From positions 8,885,001-8,949,000 of the forward strand of contig JBBMNZ010000028.1 in the NCBI GenBank assembly GCA_037954325.1: a DNA stretch of 64,000 nucleotides, read 5' to 3'. The DNA is from Fistularia commersonii. Lineage: Eukaryota; Chordata; Actinopteri; Syngnathiformes; Fistulariidae. A program made the position numbers and the translations under genes. The notes beneath the pieces are model-generated. The model worked only from the letters and a program-made list of their open reading frames with translations. It was not told where the DNA came from and made no database searches. Below, piece by piece: positions 38,894 through 53,090 of this stretch; within the stretch, counting starts at the first letter, position 1; each line of letters opens with the position of its first letter.

Positions 38894-41700
38894 TTGTGGG
38901 TGCGCAGTCTGATATCTGCGAAAACAAAAAAAAACAAAAAAAAACGAAAATTATCATGGGTATGTCGTTTAAAAACCGATACAATATTGTTTTTTTATTT
39001 AACAAATGCGTTAAAGATCGCGTGCAATCCGATTGGATGCCGAAATCATTTTTTTTAAATGTATAAAATTTTAAGTGTTCGTTTGTTAAAAGCGCACATT
39101 TAAACCGCATCTCGCTTCGTCAAAGCGTCTCCATCTTGGATCCAGACGCAGAGCGGTGCTTCCAAAACGTGGGATTTAAATTTGCCTCGACATAATGGGT
39201 TATATTCATTACACCGCCCCTTAAACGTTTACGCTACATGGTGAGACATAGGCTATTGCTTGTGACGGCTTCAAATCTCAAATAACACCGCAGAGGGCTT
39301 CAACCGGGACAACTGGCTCTGACAACGGCAGCCTCGGTGGTGCGCAAATTTCGTCGGACGGAATTTAGCGTCCATTCCGCTGCCCTTTTTTTCCCTCACT
39401 CCCTCCTCGATCGAAAAAAAGTGCCGCGGATACAACAGGAGCGACCATTTTCTCCCCCCGGACCGCTCGGTAATGGAGGATTTTCAGTCGCGGCGGAGGT
39501 TGGGGAGGATCCACGGAAGGAGGAAGCGAATGGACGTCGACGGACGGGCAGCTGCAGGCGACCAGCTGACCACGGGGATCTGCTTTCGGTCTCCGGCGAG
39601 GGGGAATGGTGGCCTGGAAGCGAGTGCAGTGAAATGCGCCACTCGGCAGAGGCGCCTCACCACCGACGGATGCGGATCTCGCTCCGCCACGCAGACCTGT
39701 AAATCTCGTCTCCGGCTCTTTGTTTGTACTGGAGCGAGGAAAAAGCAGCAATATTCTCGGCTCCAGTGAATAAATGTGTTCGAACAGCATTTCAAGAAGG
39801 CTTTATTAGGGTTTTAGGCGCTTCGTGTCGGGATTTTAGCGCAAACCCCAGTACATTCTTCAGCGAGGCGTAGCCGAGCTGCGCTCCAATGATGGCGGCC
39901 GCTCGTTGTTCCATCGTGTCCTTGATCGCCCCAGCTAACTGCGGCGTCCTCGGTCCGAGAACCGTCGCCTCCTCCGCCACGCAAACCCCGATTTCAACCT
40001 CGAACGAACAATAGCTTCCGCCTAGACGCCGTTAGGGGTGAAACTAGACGTTTAATTTTATTATTTATGCGACATTCCGCGACGCCAGACACGAACCAGG
40101 GCTCTCTTCGTGAGCAAGGGCGACTTGGCAGGCTAAAGGCAGCTTAGAGGGGGGCACACAGCCGACATGTCTAACCATACAATGAACCGCGGAGGAAAAC
40201 GAGCAAAACTCGTCGAAATCGAACAAAATACAATAACCGACGCTCAACCCGGACTAAATTCACAACCACAACAACAATATTTATAGGACTAATCGGATTT
40301 TCGGGCGAATGTTGGGTTAAATTTGAAACGTTTCGGCTACGTCAGTCTAAACAAAAATGTCCGAGACTAAGACCGCGGCGGCGGGCTAGTGGGACTTGTG
40401 GAGGTGCATGAAGAAACCGAGGGGGGAGAGAAACACGTTTTTTTGTTTATTAACCGTGCGATACACCACGACCGTATTTAGTATTTTGATTCCGATCAGT
40501 GTACATTTGAGTTAACGAGCTGCGCGGGGTTTAAACGACTCTTTCCCCGATTAAAAACACAAATGTTAGCTTGAAGGAAACATCCGAGACGGAGCAGACC
40601 GACTGGCGCGACAAACAGCTCCAGGTCCGCCATGCTTCGCCTCAGCTCTACAAGGAAACCTACCGTGACAAGGTCCAATGGCGCACTGCAAACAGAGAAA
40701 ACGGAGCTTAAAACTAAACCCAGGGCGTTGCAGACTCCCTTCCCTTCGACCCAAAAGCGCATAAGCGAGGGCAAGAAGGCGGGTTCTCCGTGCTCGGTCG
40801 TCGGTGGTTCTGGGCTAGTCACTGAGAGAGAGAGGGGGAGAGAGAGGGCGAGTCTCTGCACGGTGAGATATTAAACCGAGATCCCAGATGGCTAACCGAG
40901 AGAGGCGGCTGGCTGTTCCGCTAGCAGCCGCATGGAGGTCTCGGCGCGGAGACCACCGTTGATTTCCATACGCAAAGGAACCCCGGCGAGAGCACGACTC
41001 GGCGCCTTTTCGTTAGGCGGTATCATTCGGAAGCCCCCTCCCCCCGAGCGGCGCGATGATACGAGAAAAAAACGCCGAATCCGCCGTTACCTCCGGGCCT
41101 TCCCTCCAGAATCTTCCCCGCCGTAGAGGACAAGAAAATCGGGTATGGCCGCCCTCGCCTGTGCTCCGACGTCCCCCCACGGCCGTTTGTTGTTTTCGCT
41201 ACCACAAAGAGATTACCCAGCAATACGCGTGTTTTTAAACGAAAAAACCGCACCTCGAATATTATTGTTTTTCGGTTTTTGCTTTGTTTCGTCGCTATTT
41301 TCGGAGCTCCTCTTCCGCCGCGCTGAGTGCTGCGTTCGCTTACCTGCGTCTCGGCGTGAGCCTCGGCGTCGCTGTGGAGGAAGAAGGGGAGGGTTGAACG
41401 ATCGCCAGCACTGCGCCGTCCACGCAGAGTTCCAGTCCCCGCAGAAATGATTCTTCCCCCCCGCCTCCATCTCACTTGCCGTCTCCCTCCAGTCAACGCG
41501 CAGCAGCCTCCTTCTCTCCACCCAACCATTTCGCTACACCGTTTCGGCGACGTGTTTTTCCCGACCCGCACCGTCGTTTCCGAGTCCAATCGAGAGCGGT
41601 TATTGAAGTTGTGGGGGGCGACGGTTCCCGGAGCCGCCGCCGCCGACATTTGCGCCGGGTATTTTTGATCCGGTAGTAACTGTCACGGCAGCTCCGAACG
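38894..41700 (-). promoter_or_regulatory. UBTF 5' non-coding region and CpG-rich promoter
   Basis: A likely donor on the minus strand at 41342-41343 ('gagacgcag' then 'gtaagcg') ends a non-coding first exon lying up to about 41650 in CpG-dense sequence. The stretch 39300-41700 is CpG-rich throughout. A short minus-strand open frame at 39792-39980 with a good ATG could be an upstream ORF or an alternative first exon; it has no homology I recognise. Confidence 0.45.
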
Positions 41701-43408
41701 GTGACAGTTTGCACAACCGGATTGGCGACCGCCAAACTTCACGGTTTCGTTTTTTTTTAATGACTTGAGCATTAAATATTTAAAATCTTTTTGAAAAAAA
41801 AAAGTTTGAATTTCCACTTTGATTTTAACGCCACTTCTCTGCATCAGATGTCACCATGTGAGGGGTCTCCCAACTGGCCTCCGGAGGTTCGCCACATCGC
41901 GGGAATCCTGTATTTTAGCGAATTGTCAGCGGCTGTTTGACAGCTTCATGTTGGCCCAGCGTGGCTTTTTCTTTCAACTCCACCTTGTGTGTTTGTGGGT
42001 GGAACCCGCGGCCGTCCAATCCCGGCAGTCCGATACAGGGAAAACAAATTGCTTTCAGGCACTCGGCCTGTTAAACGACGTTGCGTTCGCTTGCCGTCGG
42101 AAATATCCCAGGTTCCTACTCCAAACACAGACACCAAAAATGGACTCCAACCGTTTAAAGGGTCTTGATTGCAAAGTGTGCTTGCTGTATTCAAATGTGA
42201 CGCTGACAAATCGATGTGTAACCCGGTCGCTGTCTGTTAATGTACTGTTTGTCTTGAATGTAAGTCGTATTTAATTCCTAATAAAGCAGTCGTAACTTGG
42301 AAATGTCACTTGATGTAGTTCTCTCGCCGTGGGGTGTGTTATTTCAGAAATGTGGAATATACGAGGCTTTTCTGTTAGTGCCGTTCCTTTGAGAATTCGC
42401 AATTTACCAGTGAAACTTGAAAGCATCACAGGGTTGAGTGGCAGCCCTTGTCGTCCACTCTGCTCCACTGTCTTGCTTAAGAGTAGAGGAATACAAGTGC
42501 AGTTTTCACAACATTAACAAAAAGTCAATTTAAAGGCATTTTTTTATTTCACCGTGAAACATCACAGCATCTGCAACACCTAAATCGTAGACATTTCTTT
42601 GGCATCACAAATAAAGCAACGCATATAATTTTCCCTCCCCAGATCATAGTATCATTACATTTGCTCTTATTTGATTTATTCATTAATATATCTGCAAGTA
42701 ATAATTTATCTGGCTAATGACTCTGATTTCAAAGTTACAAGTGCAATTACACACTGTCCGGGGACTACCTAATCAAGTTAACTATACACAACATACCAAA
42801 TGAAGCAGTCTCAAGTAATACAAAACAAAGATGTGAGAGTAAACAACAGGAAAACACAATCATTTATCACCTATTCAAATTCCACTATCATTTATCAAGT
42901 TTCACACCTGTAGCAGAGTGATCCACACTTTTGCAGCCACAAAATGACTGTCACTCAAGAACAATGAGAAAACCTCGTTTTCTGCTTTAAGGATGACAAT
43001 TGGTCTGTTAAGGTATTGAAGCAAAATTTAAGGAAAAACTTGTACTGTTAATGCCCAGTTATAAACAAAATGACCCCAGTTCATAATCTCATGCCAAGTG
43101 AAAATATTAAAGCAGGACTGCGAGACAGGATTAATGTGATTATGGGATGACTCAGGACACGCTATACATTGAGATGACAACAGTGTCGTTGAAAAGTGGT
43201 TATATTGGTCCACAGTCACAGATACAGGTTCAGTAACAGGAATAATGTGTGACATTCCAAAATGACTGGCAATTTCCCTTTAAAACATCAAAATAAGGTA
43301 AAGAACTGCAAATTTTAAATACATTCCCCTGAATATGCACGACATGTATTTAACATTGAAATGAATCACTGTCACTGTGGTTCATTGTAAAGTTGCTGGA
43401 CTGGTTGC
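41701..43408 (-). other. UBTF upstream flank and SLC4A1 3'UTR
   Basis: No coding exon. The right half (about 42520-43408) should be the SLC4A1 3'UTR. The plus-strand open frame at 41819-42274 has no recognisable homology. Confidence 0.45.
42543..42548 (-). terminator. Candidate poly(A) signal of SLC4A1
   Basis: tttatt on the plus strand, AATAAA on the minus strand, about 860 bases after the SLC4A1 stop. Other weaker candidates lie nearer the stop. Confidence 0.35.
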
Positions 43409-46400
43409 TCACGGCAACGGGGACTCGTCGTACACGTCCACCCCAGGCTCCTCCTCAAATGTCACTTTGGCATCGTCCGCATCCAGCTACAAGAGGGAGA
43501 TGGGGGAGGAGAGAGAGAAAGGGAAAGAGAGAGAGATGTGTGACCACAACCCTCTGAGCGCCGTCGACGTCAAGTCGGTGAATGAATGACACTTACGCAT
43601 TTCATCTCCATGACAGAGAAGATCCTGCCTGTCATGAACATGCGCAGGGGGATGGTGAGGATGAGCACGAAAGGCAGTGCCAGTGAGAAGGGGCTCATCT
43701 TCACCAGCCACAGGATGGCCAGGCAAACCAGCTGGATCAGGGTGAACAGGTGCATCCTCATGGTCTTCACCTGCACATAACACAGAGCATGCAGACACAA
43801 TCACTTTCATGAAGAGGCCTAGAAATAACAGCCATTTTGCTGTATGTGCGTTAAGCATCTTGAAATATTCATCCAAACTTTATATATATCAGGCTGTTAG
43901 TGTTATATCGGATATCAATGTGCACACATTTTTAAAAAATGCAATCAGAATACAGTCATACCGCCTAAACAAACAAACACATACATGAATAAATAAATAA
44001 ATGCATACATACATGGATACATACATACATACATAGAATCAGCATTACATATTAGAATCAGCAGTACATGTTATAGAAGTACTAAACTTTTTCAAAATAC
44101 ATTTCAAGTTGCTGCAGGTCGATCTGGAGGATCAGACTTATGTGGGGCCTTTCTGGGGTTTTGAGAAATTTGCATCAGTAGCCCCAGTGATGTAAAGATG
44201 ACATAGACTAGAATAGAATAGAATATTCCTACAGTGGGGAAATTTCACACACAGCAGAAAGTGGATCGTGCAGCAGAGGGCATTAATAATGTGCAGCATG
44301 AAGAAATATAAAAATCTGAAGAAAATATTAAAGTATAAAACTAAAATAAAAATAAAGAAGAAATAAAGATAAATACTATAAATTATATATAATCAATTTA
44401 AACATGTGCAAAAGCAGAAAATAGCTGTGTACAACAAACGCTTACAGCAGCAACACCTTCGGGTGAGTGGGTGAATGGATGCATGGTGAGTATGAGATGG
44501 TGAATGCCAAAAATAACTGAAAAATGATTCTACACAGAATTAAAGATATTCCCTACCCTGGTGGCATAGGGGTCAGAGGGATGATACTTCTTGGGCGTGA
44601 TCAGCAACAGGATTCGGTCCCACATCTGGATCCCGCTCAGAGAGGTGATACCCATATAGAGGAAGATGCCAAACAACGCCGTCATGGGAATCATCTTCAG
44701 GATGGGTTCCATGTAAATGGAGACACCTGGTGATCAGAGAGCATGCAGCAGATTAATAAAATAAAATTGTGATTTATTTCAGTCCTCCAGTATGCATGTT
44801 TGCAGTGTGGATAGCGTCACCTACCAACCATGATGGCAACCAGAATGCCACTGACCCGCTGCTCCAGGACGCGCTCAACTTCTGGCTTTGGACCCTTGGA
44901 CATGATAGTGAGAGCGTTGGCGTGGGTGACGGATCGCACGGTGGCGGCGCTCAGCCAGGGCACTCCGAAAATAGAGGAGATTCCCCCCATGGTGACGAGG
45001 AGCAGCAGATCGAAGTGGAAACCGGATCCTTTCACCATTTTACGCTCAGGTTTGCTCACGATCAGACTGGGTTGCAACATGAACAGAAAGCAGGTGAGTA
45101 GGAATAGATGTGAGTTCTGTCAGAGAGCGACAGTTTCATCTTTCATCACGTACGTGGTAATCTGGGACTCGAGGAAGATGAGGATGAAGACGAGCAGTGC
45201 TGGTACACAACATGCACCCATCATCCAGTAGGGGAAGGTTTGTCTGTGCCCCATGGGATTAATGAACCAGCCTCTGGCACTTGGTTTGGTCACTTGCACA
45301 CCTTTTGGCACAACCAGTTTCTGCAAGGACAGAGTATATTCATCTTATTAGGTGATAAAATGGAAGAGGACAATTGCTCTTTGGACAAGAACTCAGGGCA
45401 ACCCGGAAGGCCTTCGACCTGTGATATCGTTGTTTGCGGTTCATTTTCCAGCCTCCCTAACGCGGTTACGTAAGATGTTTATTTTTCAAATGAACTGTGT
45501 GAATGACAAAAGGCTGCGAATGGTGTTATCTGATGAGAAAAAGTCAATGAGAGTTGTGTCTATGTCTGTTTGCAACCGTTTCCTGAAAACAATTACTGCT
45601 TCTTTGCTTATTGCTCAATGTTACTCTTAACCTGTTGTGGATTTGGTTCGCCATCAGACCATCGACGGTGTCTCTCGGCAACCATCTCACCTCCGATTCA
45701 GAAAAACTGATAAAATGGAAAAGCTTTTGCAAAGCACCAGCTGAAACCACCGCTTCTGGAACGTACAGGATGGGTGGAGGCCACCCTTGGTTTGTGCCAC
45801 AGGCTTAGCATTGCTAGGGCTGGCCTGAATACTCTGTTGCAATCTGCAGCTCTACCAACAGATGTCACTGCATCCCTCACTTGGGTCCGTTTTGTAAAAA
45901 CATTTATGGATACATCAAGAAAACTACACACTGTGAGCAGAGGTGACAATAAATTACATTATATTACAACACATTTGCACATCGAGTGTTCACCTGAGTG
46001 TAAGCGTCTGCAATGCTGATGTCCACGGCAATCATGAAGAAGATAGCGATGGGCACGCCAAAATCTCCAATCAGGCGACGGAGCTGTTTAGTTGGAAGGG
46101 ACAAGAAGGGACTTGGTGTTTAGGTTTCTTGCTGCAGGGGCTTAACAAGGAAAAATGCATTTTTACATTGTGACCCTAAAGTGCAGAAGGTTGAGCTCAC
46201 CGGGCCGGGGAGGAAATGACCGCTCTTGAACTGGCGAAGAAAATATGCGATGAAGAAACACCCAAACATGAGGCACATGGACAGCAGGGCAGTGTTGGGG
46301 TAGGGTCGCTCAAACTCTTTCAGCTTGACAGATTTAGTGCCGTTGTCATGATCTACGACATGTTCCCTGTAGACGAGGTGGAACGGGTCCTCCAGCGTAT

Positions 46401-49400
46401 CGTTGAGATACTCGTAGTTCAGAATCAGAGGGTGAGTTTCGAAGATCTGAGCGGAGGGGGGGTAATTAGAGAGAGTCAGAACAGGAAGCAACGAAAAAAG
46501 CGACCCTCCCCACGACGAGACGGTTTCAGAGATGATATCCGACAAAAACAAGCGGATGAGAAAACCTTGATGAGCTTTTTGAAGGTCTCGTAGATGAAGA
46601 TGAGAGAGATGAGGATGGAGAAGATCTCTTGGGTGAAGCGTGATATGAATCGAACCAAGAAACTGCCCTCTACAGCCACAATGATGACCACGATCACTAT
46701 CAGCCACATCCCCACCCAGATGCGGCCCACAATGTACTCAATGTTGTTGGATTTGCAGAACTAGCGTGGAGTCAACAGATACAAAAGTTGACATGAATGA
46801 AACGGAGAGATGGTTATGATGAGCAGAGGGCAGAGCATCTGAGAATGCAGCTTGTACGTACGGCGTAAAAAGCCTCCTCAAACACTAGCAGTGGTCCGGA
46901 AAAGCCTATAACCAGGACAGGCTGGGCGGCGATGAGACAGAAGATGATACCCTGGATGCTGGTGGAGATCATGAGCTCTGATACGCCCATCATTTTTTCG
47001 GTTTTGTCAGCTGGGGTCGGACAGCAAAACGAGTTTCAGTTTCATTTTCACTGTAAATCGAACACCAAAGGTAAATCACGCATCTCTCCGACGCTTCGGC
47101 ACATTCTCACCTAAAAGGCCCCCGAATGTGATTGCCGGTGACAGGGCAGCGAAGTAGATGAAAATGACAGCAGCAAGGACCTGGGCGTTCAGAGCGTCCG
47201 TGTAGTCGCTGAGGTAGTGCTTGTAGCGACGTGTTATGTCCTTGACCATCCCGCCGAAGGGATAACCCGTGCGGGCCAGCGGGTCCTCCTTGGGCGGCTC
47301 CGGGGGTTTCTCAACTGTGATGGGAAACATGTCAAACTGAGCAAAGTCCTTCACGGTGTCTCGAGTGTACAAATCTCATTCAAATGTGGCGTCGCTTGTG
47401 GCCAAAAGGTGAGGATTCTAAACCTGAGGTTTTAGGATAAGATTCAAATTGGCCCTGCCCACTCATTTCATACAGGCTATTAAGACAAGGCATGTCTGTT
47501 ATTATTTTCTATCCTATAGCTATTTCTCCTCCCGTAGGTTCCCCTTTTGTGACGCTCGACTGTGGTGTGCTTACTTTTGACCCTGTCACCAAAGGCCAGA
47601 CGGCGGTCAGAGGGGCGAATTCTATCCTGCAGCATTTTCTTCTGGTATTTAATGATGGGCTCCAGCATCTTTTGTTCCTGGATCTCAGTGGGAGGGATCA
47701 CAATGCTGCAGTCCATGAAGTCGGCGATGGCGTCGGTCACATCCTCGGGGGTCTTAGCCAGGAACGCTTCCAGGCAGAACACCTGAGAGGGAGAGGCGGG
47801 GGGCGACCACAGATACGTTTACCCCCTGACACATGTTGCCAATCTCCGAGGGTTCCGGAGTCTCTGCTCTTTCTCACCCAGTCAGCCATGAGGGCCCCCA
47901 TGGCGCGGCCGCTGTCACTGTAGTCTATCCCGCTCCGACTGGGGCCCACCAGGACAAAAACAAATCGGACGGGGATGGGACACTCCAGGACAGACTCCAT
48001 CACCACAGAGTCGCTCAACCTGACAAAAGCCATCACTGGCTTCTGCAAGACATCCACGACCCCTGGTGGGGAGAGACTCCTTTAGCCAAGGATCACATCA
48101 CATAACCCTAGGGGTGCGTCGTGTAATTTGTCAAACATGGATGTACCTGAGAGGACAACGGAAGCCTCAATGTTTTCAGCGCAGGTTCTCTGCAAAAGCA
48201 ACAGAGTAGCAGTGACATGTAAGTGTAAGCCCTGCTGGATATATACAGTATGCACAGGGGGAGAAAGGTCAATAAAAATAAAAGGGGACTATACCTTGTT
48301 GTTAACAGAGAAGGTCTGCATCTCAATATCTCCAGAAGGAGTGACCTCAGGACCCTGAGACTGACTGGAGGGCACAGAAATACGATCAACGTAAAGTATG
48401 ATAATTGATTGCGCAATCTAAAATAAGAGACGGGTATAAAATGACTATGTATAACTACAATCCTTAATCTGCTGAATGACAGGTATCTATAATCTGAATC
48501 CTATTGATCTTCTGCAGACTGCAGGTTCTTCTTCTTTGTATTCTTATGATAATGATGACTATTATTGCATTGATGTTTAATGGATGGCTTCCCTTTTTTA
48601 TGATCCCATTTTTAATCAATTTTGGACGACATATTTGTTTACAGCTTCTGTTGTAATTTGTTTATTTTTTACCCCTTTGTCTTGTTATTTATATACAGAA
48701 AATCATTCATTCCCTATCTATATCTCTTATTCAGCATTCTGGGTTGCATGAGCCTATCCCAGCTGTCATTGGGCAAGAGGTGAGGGGTCACGCTGGACTG
48801 GTCACCAGTCGAGCACACCGGGCAATTTAGGGTCGCCGGTAAACATACTGCATGGAGACCATGGCGCCCAAGATAACAACAACAATTAAATCAGATTACC
48901 TGCGTCTCATGAGGAGCACTCTCAGCAGGTCATCTCGATCACTGGCCCGGATCTCATTCTTATTCAGAAGCTCGTCCACCACTTTCTCGGCCACAGTGAA
49001 CAGATTGCTGGCATTCAAGTCGAAGATGATGGCGCCTGCGGGCAGGGACGGGCTTAAACTTGCGTTCTTTTCCATCAAATATTTCTCAGGTGATTCATTT
49101 AAAGCAGGATGGATCAGAATCACCTGTACTCATGACCCTGCGGAGTTGGATCAAGCTCTTGAAGGACTGGAAAGAGACGTGGGAAGTGCCCCATTTTCCG
49201 GTTGTGGTGTTGAGATTCTCCTCGTAGCCCAACCAGCGGCTCGTCTCCTGCCAGGCGTTACCCTGCAGCTCGTTCAGCTCCACGTAAGCCTGAGGTTAAG
49301 CAACATCGCCAGCCTATTATCACTGGGTTCGTAACTTGGACCTCAAGTGAAGGGTGAGGTTCGGACAGACCTGAGCGTCGCCTCTTGTGGTGGCATTGGT

Positions 49401-51114
49401 GTTGAAGTTCAGGAAAGCTGATTGAGAGATGAGAAAGATGGAGGGAAGGTTTGCTTAAAAGTTGTCTTTGGAACAAAACCCGGCCAAAATTGAAAGCATT
49501 GATGATGCAATAAGAGTAGCCAAACCATCGGCAATTTTGGGGATGACCAGGGCTTCGTGAGGCGGCTGGTCGTCCTCCTCCTCGGGATTGCTGTTCTCCA
49601 GATCGTACACCTCATCCTGGTGTGGTGGACTCCTGGCGGTGCGGAGAAATATGAAACACATATAAAATCAAAGATGACCCGAAAACAATATGCTAACTAA
49701 AAACCCAGATAGCCAGAAGAAGATGAGGCATGATTCTGATTAAACTCCATGATCCAAATTGTATCAGTGGACAGAAAAAAATGGGTCAAAGTCCAATTAA
49801 TTAAAATTAATTTCATTTTCCCTCATTTCTGTAATTCATCAATAAATATGTGCATACCTTTTAGAATAAATAAATAAATAAATAAATAAATAAATCAATC
49901 AATAAACAATATCAAACAATTTTAATGCTAAACAACAGACAGTTCCTCATCTCCGGCATTGTAAACATTTGTCCAATAAAATCCAGAAGTCATCACAGCG
50001 TATAAATACCTTTTTATCTTTATTTACAAGTTTATTTATCATTCATAAGTTTTATTTTATCAAATCTATTTCTCTTTTGTAATGATTCTCATCAGCTGCT
50101 GGGTTTTTAAACCTCTCTCGCTATTGGTGCTGTTCCATGTATGGCCAGAGGAGGGCAGGAATGCTCAAACATAACTCTCATCACAGACACACTCCTGGCA
50201 TCAAAACTCACTGGACCCCTCCACATATAGCAATTCACTTCCTGTCTACACTTTGAGTAATGATGTCAGAATATTTACAGATAATAAGCTTAATTCCATG
50301 TGACTAAACTGAATTACTGTTAATAGACCGAGAGTTCCAGTTGTCCAAGGTTTTATCTCTCGCAAGTCAAAACCGATAGGACACTTGGCGAGACATTTAT
50401 TTGTCTTTCAATTTAATACTTAAAATGGAGGGACTTTTTGCTTTTTGAAGGATGCTTTTATCCTAAACTGTTGTGGTGGAGAATCTATTATTATAGCAAA
50501 CGCTTGAATTCAGACAACCAGAGGGCAATGAAGGTGCAGCAGCATCGATTCAGAGCCATGCTGCTCTGCAAATGGTGATTATTCATCCCGCTGATTTTTT
50601 TTTTCCCTCTATTTTATGACAGAAACACACTCAAAGTTTCCACTGTGTTGGCCTCACTCAGCCGCTGGGGTTCAGAAATTCACCGCCAACTGAGAAACCG
50701 GTTACAAAAGTACCTTGTGCCCCCAAAAAGAACAGGAAAGAAAAAGGAAAAATAGGCTGAAAGACAGTAAATCTTTCACAGGGAGAAGGTGACAATTCTC
50801 TGGCTATGACTATTGGCACTTCCTACTTTGCAAATAAAGTGCTGCTGTGAAATATCCACAGTAGGAGGCCTGAACGAACCAAAACCTATGATCGGACGAC
50901 CATCGCTGTGACGGTTCACATCTTATCTGCACCACTTGATGTATTCAACTCACCACTAATTTGTCGCATTAACTTTGACTGATGGTGAGGTTAAGAATGC
51001 ATAACACACACACACACACACACACACACAAAGTGTAAAGGAGCAGAAAGATCACACACAGACTCACATTCTCAGTGGGGATGGGAAGGCGGTGTCGCTG
51101 TCTTCGTAGGACAT
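43409..51114 (-). CDS. slc4a1: SLC4A1 / band 3 anion exchanger 1, 19 coding exons
   Basis: Family role: electroneutral chloride/bicarbonate exchange in the red-cell membrane and anchorage of the cytoskeleton. Exons: 51068-51114, 49526-49632, 49371-49417, 49124-49289, 48900-49035, 48295-48364, 48147-48189, 47878-48062, 47575-47782, 47111-47314, 46862-47010, 46566-46760, 46201-46446, 45994-46083, 45154-45320, 44825-45066, 44557-44726, 43597-43770, 43409-43486. Phases agree: 907 residues (human 911). The cytoplasmic domain covers about 1-380; the membrane domain starts with 'LAAVIFIYFAALSPAITFGG'. Seen: 'KKLIK' with the stilbene-reactive lysine (about 519), the transport glutamate in 'LIFLESQITT' (about 682), and two N-glycosylation sequons (NDT 534, NGT 554). 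The tail 'LDADDAK' is the carbonic-anhydrase-associated region. The start gives the short acidic fish N-terminus; upstream exons are non-coding. Confidence 0.96.
44200..44420 (-). repeat. AT-rich interspersed repeat in SLC4A1 intron
   Basis: It carries 'attcctacagtggggaaatt', a 3'-end wording found in fish retroelements, followed by A/T-rich sequence. Family not assigned. Confidence 0.4.
48735..48850 (+). repeat. Fragment of teleost interspersed repeat in SLC4A1 intron
   Basis: 'agcctatcccagctgtcatt' and 'ctggtcaccagtcgagcaca' followed by 'caatttagggtcgcc' match the left half of the repeat at 22050-22330. Confidence 0.6.
49633..51067 (-). other. SLC4A1 first coding intron
   Basis: A 1.4-kb intron with an (AAAT)n run at about 49865-49895 and a (CA)n run at about 51005-51030. 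No exon seen. Confidence 0.6.
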
Positions 51115-51171
51115 GGTGCTGCCCTAGATGACAGGAAGAGAGCTCAATTTATGCTCTCCACGTTGAAACAC

Positions 51172-51220
<49 letters not shown>

Positions 51221-53090
51221 AAAGTGACCAACCTCGTCAAAACTAAATTTGCTTTCCATTGATGTTTACCAGGTTTAAACCCTCAGCTTCTATTGTACAT
51301 TTCCTGTGGAAAAAGGATCAAATTCAGTGAAACATGAAAATATATAAATAGCTTTATTAATGATTTTTTTTAATTTAACATTTTTCTGTTGATGTGTTAA
51401 GCATCAGCAGCCTTAATGCAGATTTGGACGCCTAACGCCGCGTTGTACGTCCCCAAAAGCAGATAATGGAGCAGCCGTTGAGAAAGTGAGCTTCATCTTA
51501 GTTTTAAAGGAGGAGATACAGAACCTTATCTCTGGGCTACACGTTTGTCTCCTGCCAGACACCTCTGTCCTCAATAACTGCACAACAAAATCACTAATAT
51601 GCAACATGAGAAACTTTCAAATGAATAAAACCTCAGGTTTGCATTTTCGGCTTCTTATGTCGCAATATGTTTTTAGTCATTTATATCATAATCTGACAAA
51701 CCACGGAGCATAATCGAATGTTTCCTGTCAGGCGGCTTCAGCTGGAGTCAGGAGGCTTCACAAGAAAGAAGATTTGTCACGCAAACTTTTCATACCTAGA
51801 ATTATAAAAAAAAAAAAATGAATAGCAATGCTGTGACAAATCCGAGGGTGTTTGGAGCCCAGCTGACTCAAGTGCTCACTGATGGCGAGTTTCACCTAGT
51901 AACACACAACAATATACAAACACAAAGCTTGTCATTGTGTAGAGATGTATAATTTTTGCCAGATAACCGTGTCAAATGTTGAAATATCTCACTGCCTTGT
52001 GGTGGCCGACAATGCAAATCTGATGCAACCTTCAGTGCACGTTCACAGAGTAATGCAAAGTGAGATATTTGTTGAGCATGATCAGTTCATTCGAAAATAA
52101 ACCCTGGCATTACAAATTGGTTTGAAAAGAATTCTTTCAAAGAGATAACGCCCGGCGTCCCGTCAGCATCTTAGAATCAGCCGCTAAGGAATGGAACCCT
52201 GCTCTGTCTATTTTGACCTCTCGCTTCATGCTAAAGCTCCTCTCTGACCCCTGTCCTGGGGAGGCCACGCCCCTACCTGCACGCAGGTACTCCCACCTGG
52301 TCTCTGGCGTGGTCAGCAGGAAGATCACCAAGCTGTCAGTCTTGATGCGCCTGGCGACAAAGTGACCTGGGACGGTACGCAGCCAGAGGAGCGGGAGCAC
52401 CCGTTTGAATACCACCTCTGCCCCAGAAGGTGCAGGACCCCACAAACCCCTCTGGTTGCCTGGCAACCTGATGGAGCGAGCGGGAGATAAGGACCGCCTG
52501 ACAGGCAAACAGCCCTATCACTCGGAGACACCTTGATGCAGGGATATCCCAGCCCATGTTCGCCTGCTCCTCCCTCGCAGGGGACGCCGACCTACGGGGG
52601 TGAGAGGGGGGAGAAAGGGGGCCAGGGGGTAGGAAAGTAAGGTATCAGCAGACAGCATCAGGTGATCATCTTGTTCAGGTCACCTTGTATATGTTCTTGG
52701 GATTCCCTTTTTCGGGGAGGGGGGGGCGGCTTCATTGGTGATCACTCGGTGCAATGTGTGATCACACACAAGTTGCAAAAGTTACACAAATTTTGTGAAG
52801 TCAACATGTCCTCAAGTGCTAAGGCTGCAAAATAAATACAAGTAAGGACTGGATGTGAGCATTTTAGAAAGATAGCATGGTACCAAAAACCATGCCACTT
52901 GAAATGATTTCACTTTGCAAGAAGTACATTTCAGACCAACACTGCTTTTATTTTTCAGAAATGGGTTGTGTGTGGAGTTTGCATGTTCTCGCCATGTCTG
53001 TGTGTGGGATTGTATTCTCATTCTCATCAACCAAGGCTAGTTCTCATTGGCTCAGAAAACTTCTCAGGCCTCAGGTGTCTATACACCACC
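51115..53090 (-). other. SLC4A1 upstream region
   Basis: It should contain the non-coding 5' exons and erythroid promoter of SLC4A1, but I could not fix them. There is a long (CA)n at 51169-51217 directly upstream of the first coding exon. The open frames at 52137-52557 have no homology I recognise. Confidence 0.35.
51169..51217. repeat. (CA)n microsatellite
   Basis: A near-pure CA run with one 'cg' interruption, about 55 bases upstream of the SLC4A1 start codon on the transcribed strand. Confidence 0.9.
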
